Of a stretch of 64,000 nt of DNA, positions 35,775 through 48,699 are shown piece after piece. Within the stretch, counting starts at the first letter, position 1. Every line of letters begins with the position of its first letter. The notes beneath the pieces are model-generated. The model was given only the letters and a program-made list of their open reading frames with translations, did not search any database and was not told the DNA's origin. Source of the stretch: Cymbidium sinense (lineage: Eukaryota; Streptophyta; Magnoliopsida; Asparagales; Orchidaceae). The stretch is taken from NCBI GenBank assembly GCA_021442155.1, contig CM038221.1:150155601-150219600 (forward strand), in the 5' to 3' direction. Made by a program: the position numbers and the translations under genes.

Positions 35775-38700
35775 TTATAATTTGAGATAAGGCAATCTAG
35801 TATTATCCAGATTAACCAAACCTCTTAATAGTTTAGGCAAAGTTTGGTTGTCAAATAAAATGAACTCAGTTAAGTTGGCACCAAAGTTATCCAAGTAATC
35901 AACACAAGCATTTCCTTCACGAAGGATGTGGAAAATTTTAAAATGAACTTGAGAAAGAATATTTTTAGTATGATTAAGAAAATAAAATAATTCAGCATTC
36001 AATTTATATTAGAATTAAGCATGTCAAGAAGCAAGATAGCATCAACTTCAATCCAGATGTTGTAGAAACATCTATTCAAATAAATTTTAATAACTTTATT
36101 AATAGCCATAAGCTCAACAAAAATAACAAAGTAGGCTTTGAGTGGATAGGCAAAAGCACAAATGATAGTAGCTTTCGAATCCATAAGGATACCACCACAG
36201 CCATATTATCAAAAGCAACAGAACCATTAGTATTCACTTTAATCAAATTATGTTTAGGTTTGAGCCAATGAATAATCTTAGCACTTTTATAAATTCAAAT
36301 GAAAATGATACCCAATCTTTTAGCCACAAATTTTATAAAATGAATATTACTAATAATATTGGCATTAAAAGAGCATGAATTTTTCTTTAGTTCTAGCCAA
36401 GATCCTTTTGGTTTATGAGTACCATGATATTTAGCATCATTTCTATCCATCCAAATGAATGTAATAGCAATTAAAACTTTGATATGACCTTTCACTATAT
36501 TTTTGAAATAGACTTCAAGAAGTTGATAAAAAGAAGGAGAACCCTGAAAATAGTTGGTATTAAATAAATCATCATACCAAAACTATAATTTAGAAGCAAT
36601 AGCACCATTGACAAAAACATGATTTACATTTTCAATCTGAAAGCAACAATAACACTTTGAAGGTAAATAAAACCCTTTAGTCCAGAGCAAAGAGTCCATA
36701 TGAATAAAGTTATTTGAAATCCTCCAAGCTAAAATGGAATAGGAAATGGAAATGATATTGTTCCAAAGTTTAATAAAAAAACATTAGAGGGATTTTGTTA
36801 ATCTCTAATAAAATTCCAAACCTCTTTAAGAACAAAGTCACCATTATAATAAAGCTTAAAAAGAATTTGGCCAGGTCTGCTAGAAGAAATGGCGATATTT
36901 CTAAAGTTGTCAAAAAGAGAAATATGGATATAATTCTCAAGTTTGTTTTCATTCCAATTGTTATTAAGCCAAAAGAATTAACTTTGATAGCGCAGAGTGG
37001 GTAGATAAAAGGGTGTAAATAGAGCCATTGGCAATCCAATTGTCTTACCAAAAGAAGAGAGAACCTGACTGAATACCCCAAGATATTAATGATTTGGCAA
37101 CCCATTTAATGGATCAAAGCCTTTTCCAAACTGAAGAGTCACCAACTATATAAGCATAGTTAAGGAGGTGTTTACCATGGAAATATTTTTCCATCAAAAA
37201 ATTAGCCCAAAGGCTATCATTCTTTCTAAAATTCCACCAGAGCTTAAGAGAGAAGGGCAGTGATAGCTTCATGAATAGGCTTGTAACAAAGAGTGCTTCT
37301 CCCAAAGGACCACAACATTTATTCCAAGACATCTAATACATTCTTTTGGTAGAATTATTAGAACCCTAAATAAATTTGTTAAGCAAATGATCAATTTTGA
37401 TAAGTGAAGCATTAGTGGGGATAATAGTTTGAATTAAATAAAGAGACATTGAGTTAATAGTGCTTTGAGAGTAGTGAGCCTACCACCAAAGAAAAGTAAA
37501 TGGAATTCTCAAATAGAAATTTTATTTGACATTTTTGAATTAACTCGTCATAGAGATGGGAATGCATTTAAAGTGGAGCAAGTACTTAAGTGGTAAGTGT
37601 TGATGTTTAAAATCGTGATATGTAGGGATTGATTTTTTTATTGGAGATACTAGAGGAAGGGATAAAATTTTTTTTTGTTACATTTATAGAAAATCCACTT
37701 TCTCTACAAAAATTATTTAAAAAGAATTGAGATGCTTGATGTGATAAATAAAAGCATTGCAAAAAATAATGAAATCATATGAAAAACTTAAATGGGAAAT
37801 AGGAAGACAATCAAGTGTTTTGTAGTACATATTATGATTGTTTAAGAATAAATCATTGATGCTCCTAGATAAGTACTCAATAAAATAATAAATAAAGCAG
37901 GAGATAAAGGATCCCCTTGTCATAAGCCATGGCAAGAGAGAAAGAAACCCAAGGCTTCCCCATTAAGAAAAATCAAAAAACAAGAATTATTAATACCTTT
38001 TTTAATAAGAAAAATAAATTTATCAGAAAACCTAAATAAATTCAGAATATGGGAAAGGAAATCCCAAGAGATTTTATCAAAGGTTTTGGTAATATCTAAT
38101 TTGGAAAGATTGTTGCCACCTCTAGTCTTAGCATCAAGATCATGAATTAATTCTTGGGAAAGTAAAATATTATTAGAAATAGATCTACCTCTTACAAAAC
38201 TAGTTTGGTTGAGAGAGATAATTCTATTAAGTAAAAGACTAGGTATGTTGGTAAGAACTTTGCAAATCAGCTTATTGATGATGGTGCAAAGACTAATTGG
38301 TCTAAAATCACTCCAATAGTCCGGATTATCTTTCTTAGGTATGAGAAAATAGAAGTACTAGAAAAATATTTAGGGAAAGGATTACCTTTTAAAAAATCAA
38401 TCACATCCTCAATCAAAACATTTTTAATGATAAACCAACATGTTTGAAAAATTGAGGAGTAAAATCCTCTGGACCAGCAACATAATCTATGTTCATGCTA
38501 TTTAGAACTTTGAAAATTTCATCTTGATTAGGCACAATGGTAAGAAAATCATTATCGTCATTACTAATAATAAAAAGAATCAACTATGATTGATAAATAG
38601 CTTCATAAGAGTAATCTTATTAAACATATTTCTAAAGTAATTAATAAAAGAATTCCTTAATATTATAATTCTCCATAATCCAATCTATTGTCATTTTTAT

Positions 38701-39802
38701 TATTTTGAATATTATTCAAAGCTTTGTTTTAATTAACCAAAGCATGGAAATACCAAGTATTTTTGTCACCATCCGCAATATGTTTACTTGCAATTTTTTG
38801 GCGCAAATAGGTCTTTTCCATATTTTGGAAGTTAACAAGTTTATCTGTCACCTCAATCAAATCTATAATCTTAGAAGGACGAGACATAACATAGACTTCA
38901 AGAACACAAACTTATTTTTCAAAATCTTTAATATTAGGAAAAAGGTCTTTAAAATAATGCTTGTTCTACTAGCCCAAATTTTGTTTAAGTCTTTTAAGTT
39001 TAAACCAAAGTATATTCATCCCCATAATCGAATTATCAAGATGTAAAGGAGCTTTCCAATTATTAGCCACAACATTAAAAAAATCAATATGCTAAATCCA
39101 CATGTTTTGAAATCTCAAAAGGAGTGGGGTTTTTTAGTCTATTAGAATTATCATTAATAGAAACGAGAGAGCATGATCGACAAGGTTCTACTTAAATGGT
39201 CAGCAGTAATAGGCCATTGAGTAATCCAATGTATTAAAATGAATTGGTCCAACCTTTGCCAAAGTCTAGAGTTTTGCCAAGTATAATTAGAGCTCTTAAA
39301 GCCAATATCAATCAAATTACAATCAAGGATGATGTTGGAGAAATCTTCCATGGAATGAATATTAAGAGAGCAACCACCACATCGTTCAAAAGAGAATAAA
39401 ATGGTTGAAATCACCACCGATAAACCAAGGTTTATTGACAGAAGGTAGCAAATTTCATTAAATTATCCCAAAGAAGATTTCTACTAGATCTATAACAAGA
39501 TGCATAAACAAAAGAGCCCAAAACACAATAATCACCATAAGAGATTTGAGCATTGACAACTTGATGAAAGTTATCAGGAATAGAGACCTCAACAAAATTA
39601 TACCAAAAACACCAAATCTTATTACTAACATTAGAGAAACATTTATTGAAACCATCATTCTAGCAACATGGTTAATTTTATTAGCATAAGAGGCTCTATA
39701 ATAATAAAAATAGAAATATTATGAATGTGAAAAAGATTTATTATGATTATGAATAGAGATGGTATTAATCCCTCTAACATTCCAAACAAGAAAATTAAAC
39801 AT
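35775..39802 (-). pseudogene. LINE ORF2 relic: endonuclease, reverse transcriptase, zf-RVT, RNase H
   Basis: The start is the ATG at 39802, giving MFNFLVWNVRGINT, the standard opening of plant L1 ORF2. Endonuclease text follows at 39150-39660 (FVYASCYRSSRNLLWD; NYTWQN..RLDQF). The RT core spans about 38340-37500: DYWSDFRPISLC, QTSFVRGRSISNN, DITKTFDKISW and QGDPLSPALF are readable, while the catalytic FADD box has become SYDF (37780-37800). After RT come the SWNKCCGPLGE segment (37290-37332), a zf-RVT-like segment (AWRISNNFIHMDSLLW, then LPSKCYCC; 36620-36760) and an RNase H (36184-35775) with ELMAINK, IWIEVDA and HILREGNACVDYL. Stops and frameshifts split it into more than ten pieces. Intact plant L1 ORF2 has around 1300 codons; this span fits that length. 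Confidence 0.93.
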
Positions 39803-39849
39803 AAGGAAAATAGAAGAAGGAGGGTTAAGCAAAGGTTAATTAAGAGAGA

Positions 39850-41243
39850 GGCATGATAGATCTAGTGTTTTGGATAATTTGGGAGGAAATTTTTAACATT
39901 TTTCTCTTTAGCATGATAAGTTTGGAAGCCATTTTCTTTTCACCTAGAGTCATCATCTGAGTAAGATTTACTAACATTGGTCATAGATTTAGGAAAATTC
40001 TCCAAGTGTTTGGAGGGGAGTTCACCTTCTTCCAAATCCATATTTAGTTGAAAAGTAAGATTAACATGATCATAAAGATTAGAAATGAGAGATGGTGATG
40101 ATTTAGAACCATTTAAAGAACAAGTAGTAAAATCGGATCATGTTTTGACATCATTTACATCATCTTTAAAAGCTTCATTTTCATCGATCAAAGTCAGTAT
40201 AGATGTAGGAATAGAATCAGATGAAAAACAATCATCTTCTAACAACTTGGAGAATTTATTATTCTCTATATTAGAAATATTCAAATTCAAAAAAGGAATA
40301 AGAGGTAAATCATCCTTCCCATTTTGAATATCGGCTGAATCCCTACCAACATTAGAAGCTTAAACATGTTCAATAAGATTAACCCCGATATCCAAGGAAT
40401 CAACCTCAATAATAGCCTTCATACCATCCTTAGGATCTAAACCCAATTTCTGAACATAAGTAGGAATCGACTTATGTGTAGAACCAACATTTTCCTTAGG
40501 AGGAATTCATTTTTTTAAGTGGGGATGGAGAATAAAATTTCTCAAACTATCATGACCGTGCATTTTATAGTGGGAACAAAAAATTGGAACATTCTCCAAT
40601 TCAACCATTTGCAAACACCTATAATTTTCAAAGCCAATCCAAACTTCCATAGGGTATTTTTTTAATTATGTCTAATTCCCTCAACGGTCATTTGGTCGAG
40701 TTACAAAGGCCGACCAAATAAAGCCCCAATAGTAAAAAGCACATGATGGGTAACAAAATGAATGTGCATATTAGGAAGAGATAACCACACAGGGATAATA
40801 GGAGATTCCTCCTAAATGTCAAAAGGTGACCACTTACAAACACTTATGACAATTAAAGCTGAAATAAGAATGACATGATAAAACACATGTATAATCCATA
40901 TCATTAGAAAGTTGAATCAAGATATGCCAATGGTCAATAAGACCAATTAGAAGGTACCCGTATGTTTGAGATTACGGAGAAAGGAATGGATCTTAGAAAA
41001 ATTCGGATGATGCAAAGCAAATTTACCAACAAGAGAAAATTGAAAGTGTTTTATCAACTTTTCAACATCTACATCAGAGCACATTATGGCTAGAAAACCT
41101 CTAAAAGATGTCAAAATAAGATTAACCAAATCAATAGAGGGATAAATCTTACCTGAGAGCGCTACCTTAAAAAGTTTAGTAGAAGATGCAGCATTAGGGC
41201 CGCCAATCCACAAAATGTCAGATGCCTTAGCTAAAAAATTCAT
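39850..41243 (-). pseudogene. LINE ORF1 relic (DUF4283-like, zinc knuckle)
   Basis: The 98-codon frame at 40947-41243 starts MNFLAKASDILWIGGP and carries the DUF4283 pattern of plant L1 ORF1: FQFSLVGKFALHHPNFSKIH. Further left, at about 40530-40575, PIFCSHYKMHGHDS is a degraded CCHC knuckle (usual CSxCKxxGHxxxxC) with the second and last Cys lost. The remainder down to 39850 is a Ser/Asp/Glu-rich tail without domains. ORF1 proteins bind LINE RNA (family knowledge). Frameshifts separate the two domains. Confidence 0.85.
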
Positions 41244-41425
41244 ATCTTTAGGTGGAACCCATAATCGAACTCAGCCAAGGTCAATGATAAAACATCACCC
41301 AAATAGCGGTTGTCATTCAAGCCTTTGAAATCGGTTGAAATGAAGCAAAGCACGAAATCCCTCGAGGCAGCCACCAAGAGGATTCAAAATACAAGAGAAC
41401 AGAGCTCTTGGGGAGGAGGGTTGTT
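41244..41425 (-). other. LINE 5' untranslated region
   Basis: Non-repetitive sequence between ORF1 and the array. It ends near 41425 with CCCTCCTCCCCAAGAGCTC on the minus strand, directly followed outwards by telomere-like repeats. The same edge is present in the duplicate at 43985-43997, which fixes the LINE 5' boundary. Confidence 0.7.
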
Positions 41426-43255
41426 TAGGGTTTAGAGTTGTAGGTTTAGGGTTTAGAGTTTTTTTTCTTCATTTTTATTTTTTCATTTTTTTAAATTAAG
41501 TAAAGTAGGTATAGGTTTATTTAGTTTATTTTTTCTTTATTTTAGTTTATTTTATTTTTATTTTTATTTAGGTTTATTTTTATTTAGTTTAGTTTATTCA
41601 TTTTAGGTTTATTTATTTTAGGTTTAGGTTTATTTTTTAGTTTAGTTTTATTTTTATTTTATTTTTTAGGTTTAGGTTTATTTTTTTTTTTTTTTAGGTT
41701 TAAGTTTAGGTTTTTATTTTATTTTTTAGATTTTTATTTGAGGTTTATTTTTAGGTATTCTTTTTTAGTTTAGGTTTAGGTTTATCTTTAGTTTATTTTA
41801 TATTATTTAGTTTAGGTTTAGGTTTAGTTTATATTTATTAAAGTTTAGTTTATCTTAGTTTAGGCTTAGGTTTATTTTATTTTTATTTTAAGTTTAAGTT
41901 TTTTTTTATTTTAAGGTTTAGGTTTTATTTTTTACTTGTTTTTTAGGTTTTATTTTAAATTTATTTTTTTAGCTTTAGGTTTTTATTTAGTTTTATTTTA
42001 TTTTATTTTAGCTTTTATTTATTTTTTAATTTTATTTTAATTAGGTTTTTTTATTTTTTAGTTTAGTTTATGTTTTATTTATTTTATTTTATTTTGGTTT
42101 TATTTTTTTATTTCTTTTTTTTAGGTTTAGGTATAGGTTTAGTTTAATATATATTTTATTTTTTATTTTTCATTTAATTTTGTTTAAGTTTTCTTATTTA
42201 TTTTATTTTTTAGGTTTTATTTAAGTTTTAAGTTTTAGCTTTTTTTAAGGTTTAGGGTTTAGGGTATAGGTTTTAGGTTTTTTATTTTAGGTTTAGTTTT
42301 AGGTTTTATTTTTTTAGTTTAGGTTTAGGTTTATTTTAGTTTATTTTAATTTATTTAGTTTAGGTTTAGGTTTAGTTTATTTAGGTTTATGTTTAAGTTT
42401 ATTTATTTTAGTTTAGGTTTAGGTTTATTTTATTTTGTTAATTTTTTATTTTAGGTTTAGTTTTATTTTTTAATTTAGGGTTTAAGTTTTATTTTTATTT
42501 ATGTTTAGGTTTTGCTCTTTTAGTTTTATTTTATTTTATTTTATTTTATGAGTATATTTTATTTTATTTTACATTTAGTTTTTTATTTTATTTAAGTTTA
42601 TATTCTTAAGTTTATTTTATTTTAGTTTAATTAGGTTTTATTTAATTTAATTTATTTTATTTATTTTTTATTTTATTTTTAGGTTTAGATTAGGTTTATT
42701 TTATTTATTTTTTATATTTAGGTTTAGGTATTTTATTTATTTTATTTTAGGCTTTATTTTATGTTTAGGTTTTTTAGAGTTTATGCTTCTGATTTAGGGT
42801 TTAGGGTTTTATGGTTTAGGGTTAAGTTAGGGTTTAGTGTTTAGGTTGGGGCTTGATTTACTCTTTAGTGTTTAGGCTTTAGGGTTTAGGATTTTTATTA
42901 TTTAGGGTTTAGGGTTTAAGGTTTAAGATTAACTTAGGGTTTAGGGTTAGTTTAGGGTTTTAGGCTTTAAGCTTTAGGGTTTAGGGTTTACGATTAGGGT
43001 TAGGGTTTAGGGCTTAGGGTTTAAGGTATATGGTTTATGGTTTAGGGTTTAGGGTTTAGGGTTTATGATTTAAGGTTTACAATTTAGGTTTTAGAGTTAG
43101 GGGTTTAGGGTTTAGGATTAGTTTAGGCTTTAGGGTTTAAGATTTAGGGTTTAGGGATTAAGGTTTAGGGTTTTAGGTTTAGGGTTCAGGGTTTAGGCTT
43201 AGTTTTATGGTTTAGGCTTTAGGGTTTAGGGTTTAGGATTTAGGATTTAGTGGTC
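41426..43255 (+). repeat. Telomere-like array, higher-order unit 1
   Basis: It starts with a TTTAGGG stretch, then a TTTTTTTTCTTCATTTTTATT spacer at about 41461, then degenerate TTTATTT/TTTAGG text, and ends with a dense TTTAGGG block at 42780-43250. The next unit (44000-45820) follows it almost base for base over its first part. Confidence 0.9.
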
Positions 43256-43289
43256 GGCTTTATTTAGGAGGATCGCGGCCATAGAAAAT

Positions 43290-43997
43290 TCAATATTAAT
43301 TTTAGTTTAATAAATAAAACAAGAAAAGCACATGATGGGTAACAAAATGAATGTGCATATTAGAAGAGATAACCACAGGGATAATAGGAGATTCCTCTAA
43401 ATGTCAAAAGAGTGACCACTTAGAAACTTATGATAATTAAAGCTGAAATAAGAATGACATGATAAAACACATGTATAATCCATATCATTAGAAAGTTGAA
43501 TCAAGATATGCCAATGGTCAATAAGACTAATTAGAAGGTACCCGTATGTTTGAGATTACGGAGAAAGGAATGGATCTTAGAAAAATTCGGATGACACAAA
43601 GCAAATTTACCAACAAGAGAAAATTTAAAGTGTTTTATCAACTTTTCAACATCTACATCAGAGCACATTATGGCTAGAAAACCTTTAAAAGATGTCAAAA
43701 TAAGATTAATCAATAGAGGGATAAATCTTACGAGGCTACCTTAAAAGTTTAGTAGAAGATGCGACATTAGATGATCCACAAAATGTCATGCCTTATGAAA
43801 ATCCATATCTTTAGGTGGAACCCAATGAATCGAACTCACTGCCAAGGTCAATGATAAAACATCACCCAAATTGCCGTTGTCATTCAAGCCTTTGAAATCG
43901 GTTGAAATTGAAGCAAAACCACGAAATCCCAATGGGCAGCCACCAAGAGGGATTCAAAAATTGCAAGAGAACAAGAGAGCTCTTGGGGGAGGAGGGT
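43290..43997 (-). mobile_element. Duplicated 5' fragment of the LINE (ORF1 start)
   Basis: Matches 40735-41425 with few differences, including the ORF1 frame at 43531-43713 (VGKFALCHPNFSKIH). Both copies are followed by the same array text, so this is a tandem segmental duplication of LINE 5' end plus array with a period of about 2.58 kb, not a second LINE insertion. The left join (43255-43323) holds a few dozen bases of non-array, non-LINE sequence including GATCGCGGCC. Confidence 0.88.
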
Positions 43998-46900
43998 TCT
44001 GGTTTAGGGTTTAGAGTTGTAGGTTTAGGGTTTAGAGTTTTTTTTCTTCATTTTTATTTTTTTTCATTTTTTTTAAATTAAGTAAATTGGTAGGTTTAGG
44101 TTTATTTAGTTTATTTTTTCTTTATTTTAGTTTATTTTATTTTTATTTTTATTTAGGTTTATTTTTATTTAGTTTAGTTTATTCATTTTAGGTTTATTTA
44201 TTTTAGTTTTTTGTTTAGGTTTAGGTTTATTTTTTAGTTTAGTTTTATTTTTATTTTATGTTTTAGGTTTAGGTTTTATTTTTTCTTTTTAGGTTTAGGT
44301 TTAGGTTTTTATTTTATGTTTTAGATTTTTATTTGAGGTTTATTTTAGGTATTCTTTTTTAGTTTAGGTTTAGGTTTATCTTTAGTTTATTTTATATTAT
44401 TTAGTTTAGGTTTAGGTTTAGTTTATATTTATTTTAGTTTAGTTTATCTTAGTTTAGGCTTAGGTTTATTTTATTTTTATTTTAAGTTTAAGTTTTTTTT
44501 ATTTTAAGGTTTAGGTTTTATTTTTTACTTATTTTTAGTTTTATTTTTAAATTTATTTTTTAGGTTTAGGTTTTTATTTAGTTTTTATTTTATTTTATTT
44601 TATCTTTATTTTATTTTTATTTTAGGGTTAATTTTTATTTTAATTAGGTTTTTTATTTTTTTTAGTTTAGTTTATGTTTTTATTTATTTTATTTTATTTT
44701 AGTTTTTATTTTTTATTTTATTTTCTTTTTAGGTTTAGGTATAGGTTTAGTTTTAATATATATTTTTATTTTTTTATTTTTTCATTTTAAGTTTTCTTAT
44801 TTATTTTATTTTTAGGTTTTATTTACCTTAGTTTTAAGTTTTTAGCTTTTTAAGGTTTAGGGTTTATGGTTTAGGTTTTAGGTTTTTATATTAGGTTTAT
44901 TTTTAGGTTTTATTTTTTTAGTTTAGGTTTAGGTTTATTTTTAGTTTATTTTAATTTATTTAGTTTAGGGTTTAGGTTTAGTTTATTTAAGGTTTATGTT
45001 TAAGTTTTATTTATTTTAGTTTAGGTTTAGGTTTATTTTATTTTGTTAATTTTTTTATTTTAGGTTTAGTTTTTATTTTTAGTTTAGGGTTTAAGTTTTA
45101 TTTTTTATTTATGTTTAGGTTTAGCTCTTTGCTTAGTTTTTATTTTATTTTATGTTGAGTATATTTTATTTTTATTTTACATTTAGTTTTTATTTTATTT
45201 AAGTTTTATATTCTTAAGTTTATTTTATTTTTTAGTTTAATTAAGGTTTTATTTAATTTAATTTATTTTATTTATTTATTTATTTTATTTTATTATTAGG
45301 TTTAGATTAAGCTTTTAGTTTAGGTTTATTTTATTTTTATTTTAATTTTTATTTAGGTTATTTTTATTTATTATTTTATTTTAGGTTTTATTTTATGTTT
45401 AGGTTTTAGAGTTTATGCTTTGATTTAGGGTTTGGTTAGTTAGGAGGGTTTTAGTTTTAGGTTTAGCTTATTTTCTTTAGTGTTTTAAACTTTAGGTTTA
45501 TTATTATTTAGGTTTAGGGTTTAAGGTTTAAGATAGGTTTAGGGTTAGTTTAGGGTTTAGGCTTTTAGGGTTTAGGGGTTTAGGGTTAGGTTTAGGGCTT
45601 AGGGTTTAAGGTATAGTTTATGGTTTAGGGTTTAGGGTTTATGATTTAAGGTTTTAATTTAGGTTTAGTTTAGGGTTTAGGTTTAGATTGTTTAAACTTT
45701 AGGGTTTAGATTTAGGGTTTAGATTAAAGTTTAGGGTTTAGGTTTAGGGTTGAGTTTCTTAGTTATGGTTTAAACTTTAGGGTTTAGTTTATTTAGGATT
45801 TAGTTTAGGTTTATAGTTTAGGTTTTTTTTTTTTAAATTAGGTAAACGGTTGGTTTAGGTTTTTTTAGTTTATTAAGTTTATTTTTTATTTATTTTAGCT
45901 TATTTTATTTTTTTATTTAATTTTATTTTCTATTTTTATTTAGTTTGTTTTATTTATTTTAGGTTTTTTAATTTTAGTTTATTTTTTAGGTTTTGGTTTA
46001 GGTTTATGTTTATTTTTTTTTTTTGTTTTAATTTTATTTTAATTTTTAGGTTTAGGTTTTATTTTTTATTTTTATGTTTAGGTTTAGGTTTTTATTTTAT
46101 TATTTTAGGTTTAGGTTTTAAGTTTTTATTTTAGGTTGATTTTTAGGTTTTATTTATTAGTTCATGTTTAGGTTTTTAGTTTATTTTATTTTATTTAGTT
46201 TAGGGTTTAGGTTTAGTTAATTTTAGGTTTAAGTTTAGGTTTTATTTATTTTAGTTTATTTTATTTTATTTTATTTATTTTAGGTTTAGGTTTTATTTCT
46301 TATTTATTTTTAAGTTTATGTTTTTATTTATTTTTTATTATCTTTTATTTTAGGTTTATTTTATTTTTATTTTTCATTTAGTTTTCATTATATTTTCCTT
46401 TATGTATTTTATTTATTTTATTTTTAGGTTTCATTTAGTTTAGGTTTAGGTTTTTAGCTTTGTAGAGTTTAGGGTTTCAAGTTTAGGCTTTAGGGTTTTA
46501 TTTTAGGTTTATTTTTAGGTTTTATTTTTTAGTTTTTATTTAGGTTTATTTTTAGTTTATTTTATATAATTTATGGTTTAGGTTTAGGTTTAGGTTTTAT
46601 TTATTTTAGTTTAGTTTATTTTTGTTTAGATTTATGTTTATTTTATTTTATTTCTTCTATTTTTATTTTAGGTTTAGTTTTTTATTTTTTAGTTAAGGGT
46701 TGGGTTTTACTTTTTTATTTAATTTTAGGTTTTGTTTTAGGTTTATGTTTTATTTATATTTTATTTTATTTTAGGTTTATTTTATTTTTAATTTTACATT
46801 TAGTTTTTTATTTTATTTAGGTTTTTTTATTCTTAGGTTTTATTTTTTTAGTTTAATTTAGGTTTTTATTTATTTTGTTTTAGTTTTTATTTATTTTTTT

Positions 46901-48690
46901 ATTTTATTTTAGGTTTAGTTTAGGTTTTTATTTTATTTTTATTTTTTTATTTAGGTTTAAATTAATTAATTTATTTTATTTTTAAGTTTTATTTACTTTA
47001 AGTTTAAGTTTTTTAGGTTTTTTTTTTATGGTTTAGGTTTAGTTTAGTTTAAGGTTTAGGGTTTAGGGTTTGGTTTTAGGGTTTAGGATTTTAGGGTTTA
47101 GTGTTTAGGTTAGGTTTAGGTTTTGATTTAGTGTTTAGCTTTAGGGTTTAGGTTTTAGCTTTAGAGTTTAGGTTTATAGTTTAGGTTTGGTTTAGGTTTT
47201 TAGGGAGGGTTTTTTAAGTTTAGTTTAATTAGGTAGGGTTTAAGTTAGTTGGTTTAGTTTTAGTTTAGGTTTATTTAGGTTTATTTTTTAGGTTTTTTAG
47301 TTTAGGGTTTATATTTTTTATTTAGGGTGTTTAGGTTAGGGTTTTTTTATTTTAGTTTAGGGTTAGTGTTTAAACTTTAGGTTTAGGGTTTAGGTTTAGG
47401 GTTTAGGGTTATTTAGGTTTTCAATTTAAACTTTAGTTTAGGTTTTAAACTATGATTTATAGTTTAGGTTAATTTAGAGTTTAGGTTATAGTTTAGAATT
47501 AGGAGTTTAGGGTTTAGTTTAGTTAGGTTTAGGGTTTAGGGGGTTTAGGGTTTAGATTAGTTAGATTAGGGTTTAGGGTTTGTTTTAGGTTTATGGTTTT
47601 AGCATAAGGTTAGGTTAGGTTTAGGGTTTAAGGTTTAGGTTTAGGGTTATGATTAGGGTTTAAATTAGTTTTAGGTTTAGTTTGGTTTATAGTTTATTTG
47701 GGTTTACGGTTTTAGGTTTAAGGTTTAGGGGTTTTTTTTTTCTAAATTAGGTAAACCATTAGCTTTAGGTTTTTTAAGTTTATTTAGTTTATTTTTTATT
47801 TATTTAGTTTATTTTATTTTATTTCTTATTTTTAGTTAGTTTATTTTGTTTATTTTAGGTTTATTTATTTTAGTTTAGGTTTTTATATTTTAGTTTATAT
47901 TTTATGTTTAGGTTTAGGTTTATGTTTATTTTTTTGTTTAGTTTTATTTTTATTTTATTTCTTTAGTTTAGGCCTTTTTTTAAGTTTAGGTTTAGGTTTT
48001 TATTTTATCTTTTTTAGGTTTAGGTTTTAGGTTATTATTTTGGTTTATTTTAGGTTTCAGTTTTTAGTTTAGGTTTAGGTTTATTTCAAGTTTATTTTAT
48101 TTTATTTAGTTTAGAGTTAAGGTTTAGTTTATTTTAGGTTTAGGTCTAGGTTTTAGTTATTTTAGTTTAGGTTTAGGTTTGTTTTATTTTATTTATTTTA
48201 GGTTTAGATTTTTTTTAATTTAAGATTTATTTTTTATTTTTTATTTATTTTTGGTTTATATTTTAGGTTTAGATTTTTATTTAATATTATTTTTATTTTT
48301 TGTTTAGTTTTTATTTTATTTAGGTTTTATTTTTTAGGTTTATTTTATTATTAGTTTATGTTAGGTTTTATTTATTTTATTTTATTTTAGTTATTATTTT
48401 TTTATTGTTATTTAGGTTTTAGGTTTAGGTTTTTACTTTTTTATATTTAGGTTTTGGTTTTTTTACTATTTTTATTTTTAGGTTTTATTTATTTTAGGTT
48501 TTAGGTTTTTAGGGTTTAGGGATTAGGGTTTAGGGTTTAGAAATTAGGGTTTGGGGTTTTAGTTTGGGTTTAGGGTTTAGGGTTTAGGTTTAGGGGTAGG
48601 TTAGTTTTAAGGGTTTAGGTTTAGGGTTAGGGTTTATTTATTTATTTTTAGGGTTTAGGGTTTATGGTTCAGGTTTGAGTTTTGGGTTTT
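43998..48690 (+). repeat. Telomere-like array, higher-order units 2 to 4
   Basis: Unit starts, marked by a T-run followed by AAATTA(A/G)GTAAA, fall at about 44040, 45826 and 47733. Dense TTTAGGG blocks close the units at about 45420-45820, 47040-47730 and 48490-48670. A phrase like TTAGTTTAGGTTTAGGTTTAT followed by TTTAGTTTATTTTATTTTATTTAG lies about 300-330 bases into each unit. This supports a unit of about 1.8 kb. Confidence 0.85.
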
Positions 48691-48699
48691 TGGTTTTTA

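Larger units (their letters stand above)
33966..41425 (-). mobile_element. L1-type LINE retrotransposon, decayed
   Basis: A nearly full-length plant L1 relic on the minus strand. From right to left: a 5' untranslated region (41244-41425), ORF1 with a DUF4283-like domain and zinc knuckle, ORF2 with AP-type endonuclease, reverse transcriptase, zf-RVT and RNase H, then a long 3' region (33966-35774). No clear poly(A) tail is visible on the minus strand; a T-run at about 33969 on the + strand is the only hint. It lies in a telomere-like array that continues on both sides in the same orientation, so the array was probably the insertion target. Confidence 0.92.

Noticed and set aside
38705..39046. 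113-codon plus-strand frame
   Set aside because: It runs antisense to the LINE ORF2 between endonuclease and reverse transcriptase, with no independent support.
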